IMG/VR virus record: IMGVR_UViG_3300044613_002817
Location: 1-33,528 of that record
Reading direction: 5' to 3' (one strand)
Length of the DNA stretch: 33,528 nucleotides
Source of the DNA: a virus
The notes beneath the pieces were generated by a model. It did not search any database. It saw only the letters and a program-made list of their open reading frames with translations, and was not told the DNA's origin. Positions 28,828 to 33,528 of the stretch are shown piece after piece. Both the position numbers and the translations under genes were made by a program. Within the stretch, counting starts at the first letter, position 1. The number at the start of each line of letters is the position of its first letter.

Positions 28828-29948
28828 AACCCTGTTTCACTTTCAAAGCGTCCGCCGATGAATCCGCCCCGGCGGAAATCCTGATCTATGACCAGATTGG
28901 GCGCGACTTTTGGAGCGGTGAGGGCGTGGTGGCCAAGGAGTTTGCTCAGGAGTTGGCCAAGATTCCGGCCGCTCGCAAAATCACCGTCGGCATCAATTCG
29001 CCCGGCGGTTCCGTTCACGATGGGCTTGCCATCTACAACCTGCTTTCCGCGCGACGCAACCAAGTAACGTGCCGCATCGACGGCATCGCGGCCAGCATCG
29101 CGTCCATCATCGCGTTAGCCGGTAGCAAACTGGTCATGCCCGCAAGCGCGCTGCTGATGATTCACGACCCGTCCGGCATTTGCATGGGCACCGCTGACGA
29201 AATGCGCGAGATGGCGACGGCTCTGGAAAAGCACAAAGAGGCGCTGGTCAACGTATACGAGGAAAAGACCAAGAAGCCGCGCGCCGAAATTGAGCAGGCG
29301 ATGAAAGACGAGACGTGGTTTACCGCTGCTGACGCCAAGGCGTTCGGTCTGGTGGACGACGTGACCGCCGAAGTCGCGGCCACCAACAACTTTGACCTTT
29401 CGCAATTCCGGCGAGTGCCGGCGTCGCTGAAAAACCAAACCAAACCGCCCGCGCCGAATGAAAGCGGGGCAACCACAAGCATCATGAATCGAACCGAGAT
29501 GATTGCCCTGGCAACCGCGCTGGGCATCAAATTCGACAACGCCGCCACCGACGAACAGTTGAAGGCCGCGTTGCTCGCCCACAAACCCGCCGCGCCAGCC
29601 GCGCCGGAAAACTTCACCGCCGAAGACGTGAAGGCCATCAAGGCGCAGCTCGAAACCGAGCGCCGCGCCCGCGTGACCTCGCAAGTCCAAGCCTGTGCCG
29701 ATGCCGGCCGCATCCCCGGCGCCAGCGTTAAGGACTGGGTGGTTGACATCCTTGCCGCGCCCAATGCGGAAGGTGGCGCCAACATCCTCGCGCGCCTGCA
29801 AGCCCTGCCCGAGCGCAAGCCCGGCCACGATCCTGTCGGTGGTGGTGGCAAGGAGCCCGTCAAGGCTCTGACCCGCACCGCGTTCAACGCCCTCAACCCT
29901 GCGGATCGCATGGCACATGTGAAGGCCGGCGGCAAGATCACCGAGTAA
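28824..29948 (+). CDS. ClpP-like prohead protease with fused scaffold region
   Basis: The 374-residue product has a ClpP/S14-type N-terminal domain (about 15-190). Its parts are VGINSPGGSVHDGLAIYNLL near 54-73, catalytic Ser in DGIAASIASII near 87-97, catalytic His in LLMIHDPSG near 110-118, and LVDDVT near 176-181. The C-terminal part (about 221-374) is helical, charged and Ala-rich, like lambda-type scaffold fused to protease. It matures the prohead by cleaving scaffold. Position between portal and coat is the standard slot. Confidence 0.88.
   Translation: MKPCFTFKASADESAPAEILIYDQIGRDFWSGEGVVAKEFAQELAKIPAARKITVGINSPGGSVHDGLAIYNLLSARRNQVTCRIDGIAASIASIIALAGSKLVMPASALLMIHDPSGICMGTADEMREMATALEKHKEALVNVYEEKTKKPRAEIEQAMKDETWFTAADAKAFGLVDDVTAEVAATNNFDLSQFRRVPASLKNQTKPPAPNESGATTSIMNRTEMIALATALGIKFDNAATDEQLKAALLAHKPAAPAAPENFTAEDVKAIKAQLETERRARVTSQVQACADAGRIPGASVKDWVVDILAAPNAEGGANILARLQALPERKPGHDPVGGGGKEPVKALTRTAFNALNPADRMAHVKAGGKITE
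29484..29948 (+). CDS. Probable nested in-frame scaffold protein (Nu3-like)
   Basis: An in-frame ATG at 29484 (MNRTEMIALATALGIKF) falls exactly where the protease domain and a Pro/Ala-rich linker end, and would give a 154-residue free scaffold. The bases before it, gcaaccacaagcatc, are A/C-rich like other starts of this phage. Lambda C/Nu3 uses the same arrangement. The product is rich in Ala and Glu with a helix EDVKAIKAQLETERRARVTS. Supported by position and start context only. Confidence 0.45.
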   Translation: MNRTEMIALATALGIKFDNAATDEQLKAALLAHKPAAPAAPENFTAEDVKAIKAQLETERRARVTSQVQACADAGRIPGASVKDWVVDILAAPNAEGGANILARLQALPERKPGHDPVGGGGKEPVKALTRTAFNALNPADRMAHVKAGGKITE

Positions 29949-29982
29949 CCTCAACCAAACCCAAATCTAAGCTCCCAAATTT

Positions 29983-31140
29983 ATGGCTAATACTTTGACC
30001 AACCTCATTCCGGCGGCCTACGAGGCGCTCGACATTGTGTCGCGCGAACTCGTCGGGCTTGTCGGTGCAGTCAACGTCGATGCGTCCGCGGATGTCATCG
30101 CCAAGGGTCAGACCATTTATTCGCCCGTCGCTCCGACTGGTGAAGCCGTGGCTGACATTACACCTGCAATGACCGTGACCGCGGCTGCTGACCAGACCAT
30201 CGGAACCAAGTCGCTGACCATTGATAGCTACAAGGTCAAGGGCTTCAACTGGACCGCGGAGGAAGCATTCAGCATGGACGCCGGCCCGCGGATGCAAAAC
30301 CTCATGGTTGACCAGTTGGCGCAGTGCTTCCGGGCGCACGTCAACGCGATTGAATCCTCGCTCTGGACCGCTGCCTACAAGGGCGCATCCCGTGCGATTG
30401 GAACGACCGCCGGAACCGCCCCCATCTTGGCCGACTTTGCCGGCGCCAAGAAGATTCTCGACGACAACGGCGCTCCGCCGACTTCCCGCAGCGTCATCCT
30501 CGACACGACCGCAGGCGTTGCGCTGCGCGGTATCGCCAACCTCTACAAAGTCAACGAGGCCGGCGAAAGCGGCCTTCTGCGCAACGGCACGCTCGGCAGC
30601 CTCTACGGGTTCGGTATCCGCGAATCCGCCGCCGTGCTTCCCGTGACCGCGGGCGCAATGGCCAGCGCGACCTCTACCAACGCCGCATTCACGGTCGGTC
30701 AGACGGTTATTCCGCTGGCTACCGCGGGCACTGGCGTAGTTGCGGCCGGCGACATCATCACGTTCGCGAACGATACCAACAAGTATGTGGTCGCGTCCGT
30801 CTCGTTCGCTGGGGCAAACCCGGCTTCGGGCGACTCCATCACGCTGGCCGCTCCCGGCCTTCAGAAGGCGCAAAGTGCGGCTACCCGCGCCATCACCGTG
30901 TTCGCCACTTCCACCCGGAATCTGGCGCTGTCGCGCAACGCCATCACGCTCGCCACCCGGTTGCCCAAGTTCCAGGCCGGCGACGCCTGCACCGACCGAC
31001 AGATCATCACCGATCCTGTTTCGGGAATCAGCTTTGAGCTGAGCATGTGGCCAGGACAGCGCATGATTAAGTATGAGGTGGCCATTGCCTACGGTCACAC
31101 TGTCATCAAGCCGGAACATCTCGCCGTCATCGTCGGCTAA
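29983..31140 (+). CDS. Major capsid protein, P22 coat family
   Basis: The 385-residue product has features of P22 gp5-like coats: VNVDASADVIAKGQTIYSPV near 30-49, LTIDSYKVKGFNWTAEE near 79-95, and QLAQCFRAHVNAIES near 109-123. A C-terminal FELSMWPGQRMIKYEVAIAY follows. Residues about 225-300 form a Thr/Ala/Gly-rich, beta-like insertion, comparable in position to the I-domain of P22. The leader (cccaaatctaagctcccaaattt) has no Shine-Dalgarno sequence. A strong terminator follows the stop. Confidence 0.88.
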   Translation: MANTLTNLIPAAYEALDIVSRELVGLVGAVNVDASADVIAKGQTIYSPVAPTGEAVADITPAMTVTAAADQTIGTKSLTIDSYKVKGFNWTAEEAFSMDAGPRMQNLMVDQLAQCFRAHVNAIESSLWTAAYKGASRAIGTTAGTAPILADFAGAKKILDDNGAPPTSRSVILDTTAGVALRGIANLYKVNEAGESGLLRNGTLGSLYGFGIRESAAVLPVTAGAMASATSTNAAFTVGQTVIPLATAGTGVVAAGDIITFANDTNKYVVASVSFAGANPASGDSITLAAPGLQKAQSAATRAITVFATSTRNLALSRNAITLATRLPKFQAGDACTDRQIITDPVSGISFELSMWPGQRMIKYEVAIAYGHTVIKPEHLAVIVG

Positions 31141-31152
31141 GCCAAACACCCG

Positions 31153-31194
31153 CGGGGCGGATGGGTTCTGTGCTCATCCCGTCCGCCCCGTTTT
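31153..31194 (+). terminator. Strong rho-independent terminator after coat gene
   Basis: CGGGGCGGATGGG 31153-31165 pairs with CCCGTCCGCCCCG 31178-31190 over thirteen positions with one G-U pair, closing a 12-base loop, followed by TTTT 31191-31194. It should end or attenuate transcription of the packaging/head operon, keeping downstream connector and fibre genes at a lower level. Confidence 0.85.
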
Positions 31195-31201
31195 CCTCCT
31201 G

Positions 31202-31519
31202 ATGAATCTTGCCGACCAATGCCTAGCCGAAGGGCTGGAGGACATGTTTACACACGCTGGCGACACCGCCTACGTGAGCATGGCCGCCGGCACCAAGCGG
31301 CGGTTGGTTGTGCTGTTTCAGGAACCCACGGACATCATCGGGCTTGAGCCCGGCGAGATGACCGCACCCAGCGCCACCGCGCGCACGTCCGACGTGGCCG
31401 ACGTGGCCGCGGGCGACACGCTCCGGGTCGAACTGCCCGGCGCCGACCGAACCTTTGAAATCCTCGCCGTGGAACCCGACAGCCGCGGCGCCACCAAGCT
31501 GACCCTCGCCAACTCGTGA
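31202..31519 (+). CDS. Head-tail connector-like protein
   Basis: The 105-residue product starts at ATG 31202; the longer frame from 31073 lies inside the coat gene and is rejected. It has an N-terminal helix (ADQCLAEGLEDMF) and then a beta-rich domain (RRLVVLFQEPTDIIGL, TLRVELPGADRTFEILAVEP). This is the plan and size of lambda gpFII-type or head-closure proteins. It follows the coat gene, as expected. Leader cctcctg is the complement of a Shine-Dalgarno sequence. Confidence 0.6.
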   Translation: MNLADQCLAEGLEDMFTHAGDTAYVSMAAGTKRRLVVLFQEPTDIIGLEPGEMTAPSATARTSDVADVAAGDTLRVELPGADRTFEILAVEPDSRGATKLTLANS

Positions 31520-31986
31520 GCGCCCGCCGCCAACAGATTCTTGCAGCCTTGGTCACCCGTCTGGAGACGGTCACCACGGGCAACGGCTATCTGACCAGCG
31601 GCGGAAGCAACGTGCGGCTGAATCCCGACAAGGACACCGAACCCACGGCACAAGGGAACACCGCCGGCTTTGTGATTCGTGAAACCGGCGGCACCGAAGC
31701 GGCCGGCATGGTCGGAGAGAACTTCGGAGTCATTGAGTTTGATATTGTCTCACACGCGACTGCGCTCAAAGACAACGACCCAAACGAAACGGCCTCGGAC
31801 CTGTGGACCGACCTAATGGTTTCGCTCGGAACCGACAAGACGCTCGGCGGCCTGTGTGATGACCTTGTGAGTGCGGGCCACGAAGCGTCCGAAACGCAGG
31901 GAGGCAAACGCTTTGCCATGCGCCAGCAAAGTTTCCGCATCCATTACCGCACGACGCGCTGGGCACCCGCCACCGCACCCGCATAA
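31516..31986 (+). CDS. Second tail terminator/completion-like protein
   Basis: The start is GTG 31516, overlapping the previous stop as GTGA. The 156-residue product has an N-terminal helix (RRQQILAALVTRLETV). Strands follow (TAGFVIRET, FGVIEFDIVSHATA), then a helix ETASDLWTDLMVSLG and a C-terminal strand QQSFRIHYRTTRW. This is the alpha-beta plan of tail terminators. With the protein at 3219-3704 the phage has two such candidates; one may be a neck protein. Confidence 0.55.
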   Translation: MSARRQQILAALVTRLETVTTGNGYLTSGGSNVRLNPDKDTEPTAQGNTAGFVIRETGGTEAAGMVGENFGVIEFDIVSHATALKDNDPNETASDLWTDLMVSLGTDKTLGGLCDDLVSAGHEASETQGGKRFAMRQQSFRIHYRTTRWAPATAPA

Positions 31987-31989
31987 CGT

Positions 31990-32469
31990 ATGCCCACCAT
32001 TTCAGGAATCGCCAAAGACCCGAATGACACGCCGGCCGATGGCGTCTTGTTTGAGCGGCAAAGCCCGGTGGTGTCAGGTTCCAATACAGTCACGCGCCGC
32101 TCCGTCCGCGCGACGCCGAACGCTTCAACCGGCGCCTTCTCCGTCACGCTGCTGGCCGGCATATATCGCTACTATCCCGACGCCGAGTCGGACATTTACG
32201 TGCTGATCGAGGTGGGTTCAACCGCCGCGGACATCGAAGACCTTGTGACCGAAACCAGCGCGCCCGTCTCGCTGATTACCTACTTCGCCACGCTCGCCGC
32301 GGCCAAGGCTCACACCCGGTTCATTGACGACCGCGTTTACGCCATCGCTTCAAGTGCGTCTTTCCTTGGCGGGATGTTCCGTTACGATGCAGATTCATCC
32401 GCCACTGCGGACGATTCCGATACCATTGCATTAGATTCCATTGCCGGCCGACTGATTCGCTTCGCATGA
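31990..32469 (+). CDS. Fibre/adaptor-like beta-rich protein
   Basis: The 159-residue product starts three bases after the previous stop. The first ~80 residues read as a beta-sandwich of the carboxypeptidase-regulatory or carbohydrate-binding type (SGIAKDPNDTPADGVLFERQ, then ATPNASTGAFSVTLLAG). The C-terminal part, including GGMFRYDADSSATADDSDTI near 131-150, resembles the connector found in phage tailspikes before a glycan-binding domain. Probably attaches a receptor-binding protein. Stop overlaps the next start (ATGA 32466-32469). Confidence 0.6.
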   Translation: MPTISGIAKDPNDTPADGVLFERQSPVVSGSNTVTRRSVRATPNASTGAFSVTLLAGIYRYYPDAESDIYVLIEVGSTAADIEDLVTETSAPVSLITYFATLAAAKAHTRFIDDRVYAIASSASFLGGMFRYDADSSATADDSDTIALDSIAGRLIRFA

Positions 32470-33528
32470 GATACCTTCTAGCCATCCTGTTATGCTTCGT
32501 CGCATTTGCCCAACGCACCCCGCGCGTCGTGGATTCCGCGGCGGCCTTGGTTGCGCTCACACCATCGGCCACCGTGCCCGATGTGATCGTGGTGAACACG
32601 AACAACAACACGCGACTCCAGTTTCGCTATTACCCGACGGCCACGGACGCCACCAACACGACGAGCCCGCTGGTTTACGCGACGAGCACCGGAACCGGCC
32701 GATGGAAGGAAGTGCGGCTTACCGGCGACCTGACATCCGTCACGGTCAATGGCAGTTCGATTGACGCGACTGCGAAGATGGACATCACCAACGGCGTGCC
32801 CGTGGTGGCCGGCGTGTCCATCGGGACCAACACCCTCGCGAAGCTGGAAATCAACGGCCTGTTCCCGCTGCCGGTGAACGCCACAAACTATTGGGCGGCG
32901 GGTGACTCCTGGACCTACGGCCAGTTTGTGACACCGCAGACGTGGACCTCTTCCGGCAGTCCCTACCTGATGTTCTCGCCGTTGCTCTACTGCAATATCC
33001 TCAGCACGAATTGGGGGCTGAACCTCACCAACCGCGGCGTCAGCGGCTCGCGCATTGCCCGCACTGGCACTGCACCCAACAGCACGCTCGCGCAGCTAAA
33101 CGTCCTCCCGGCCGATTGGTCGGGTCTTGTGACCGTGGAGCACGGCTACAACGATTCCACGTCCGAGAATTACGGCGCCACGCAGCGCACCCACACGCTG
33201 TTCCGACAAGCTGCCGATGCGATCCTTGCGCGCTTGTTCGCCGCGGATTCCGCCAATGCCCAGGGACTTCGCGCCGACGGCACCACGATTGGCGGCTGGT
33301 CGGCGAGCGGCACCGTGAGCGACGCGGGCAACGCCGGCACCGCGCCGTTCCCCGTCGGCGGAGTTTCGACCAACACCGTGCAACTTCGCACGCTCACCGG
33401 ATCGCAGACGGTATCGTTCAGCGGAACCAATGCGTTTGTCGTGCTGGAGAACTCCAGCAACGGCGGCATCGTGGAATTTCGGCAGGGCACAAACATTCTT
33501 GCCCGCGCCAACCTGAGCACGCCCGGCG
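32466..33528 (+). CDS. SGNH/GDSL esterase-domain fibre protein with signal peptide, truncated
   Basis: The frame runs from ATG 32466 to the window edge (354 codons, no stop). Residues 1-15 (MRYLLAILLCFVAFA) form a signal-peptide-like segment. About 20-85 is a beta-rich fibre-type domain (LQFRYYPTATDATNTTSPLV). The esterase blocks follow: I is AAGDSWTYG with Ser148, II is NRGVSGSR with Gly191 or Gly194, III is HGYND 226-230 with Asn229. Block V (DxxH) is not seen up to residue 354 and may lie beyond the edge or after an inserted beta domain (about 275-354). SGNH enzymes in phage tails usually remove acetyl groups from surface glycans. An exported enzyme is the alternative. Confidence 0.78.
   Translation, partial: MRYLLAILLCFVAFAQRTPRVVDSAAALVALTPSATVPDVIVVNTNNNTRLQFRYYPTATDATNTTSPLVYATSTGTGRWKEVRLTGDLTSVTVNGSSIDATAKMDITNGVPVVAGVSIGTNTLAKLEINGLFPLPVNATNYWAAGDSWTYGQFVTPQTWTSSGSPYLMFSPLLYCNILSTNWGLNLTNRGVSGSRIARTGTAPNSTLAQLNVLPADWSGLVTVEHGYNDSTSENYGATQRTHTLFRQAADAILARLFAADSANAQGLRADGTTIGGWSASGTVSDAGNAGTAPFPVGGVSTNTVQLRTLTGSQTVSFSGTNAFVVLENSSNGGIVEFRQGTNILARANLSTPG

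Noticed and set aside
29115-29954. Long leftward frame opposite the ClpP-like protease
   Set aside because: Mirrors the codon bias of the protease gene, whose catalytic motifs are explicit on the rightward strand.
29938-31149. 403-codon leftward open frame opposite the coat gene
   Set aside because: It is the shadow of the strongly biased coat gene. The rightward product has clear P22-coat features, while the leftward translation is Gly/Arg-rich with no motif.
1-33528. CRISPR array, tRNA genes, integrase and attachment sites
   Set aside because: No spaced identical repeats of 24-40 bases, no convincing cloverleaf with T-arm, and no recombinase motifs seen in the proteins. The 20852-20907 element has a 7-pair stem but is too short and lacks tRNA arms.
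33500-33528. Direct circular joining of the window ends
   Set aside because: Joining the last base to the first gives a stop, not a start, just before the left-edge gene, so sequence is probably missing between the ends.

Overview
The window is one phage genome segment, GC-rich by eye, carrying almost all of a siphovirus-type tailed phage. Both edges cut through a gene. Reading the last base straight into the first does not give a start codon for the left-edge gene, so the ends are probably not directly adjacent. No integrase, repressor of the CI type, tRNA, endolysin or host gene is visible, so lifestyle is undecided and the lysis enzyme must lie outside or be unrecognised. Host is also undecided. 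Many starts have A/C-rich leaders with no Shine-Dalgarno sequence, and two virion-region proteins carry Sec-type signal peptides. That would suit a Gram-negative host with SD-independent translation; Verrucomicrobiota-like is my inference only.

Layout. 1-1660: a tightly coupled cassette of small membrane or secreted proteins (coiled coil plus transmembrane helix, a lipobox protein), lysis-like. 1667-11178: tail module with a gp10-like basic protein, tail terminator, tube protein, chaperone-like protein, short tape measure and a 1213-residue tip protein. An ATP-dependent DNA ligase lacking its OB domain sits antisense inside it (2613-3254). 11108-12395: a leftward mini-operon of very small proteins, several missed by ordinary ORF calling, with a long imperfect inverted repeat. 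12396-12520: a divergent control region with repeated operator-like sites. 12521-14942: rightward early genes, most joined by ATGA or GTGA overlaps, ending in a MazG-like protein with a changed metal ligand. 15040-20816: recombination and DNA modification (Sak4-like ATPase, DUF669/SSB-like protein, RusA, SNF2 helicase, DNA methyltransferase, double HTH protein). 21009-23281: replication (RepO-like initiator, DnaB helicase). 23567-31140: HNH nuclease, terminase, lambda-type portal, ClpP-like maturation protease with a probable nested scaffold, P22-type coat protein, then a strong terminator. 31202-33528: connector, terminator-like protein and receptor-binding or fibre proteins, the last with an SGNH esterase domain.

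How it works together. RepO would load DnaB at an origin inside its own gene, where ACGCGT iterons recur every 11 bp beside a purine tract. Sak4, DUF669 and RusA would handle recombination and junctions. GpA-type terminase packages DNA into a P22-fold capsid through a lambda-like portal. The most interesting points are the iteron origin, the OB-less antisense ligase with an operator shared with the early control region, two related structured leader motifs upstream of the recombination and replication operons, and the signal-peptide-bearing SGNH fibre protein.
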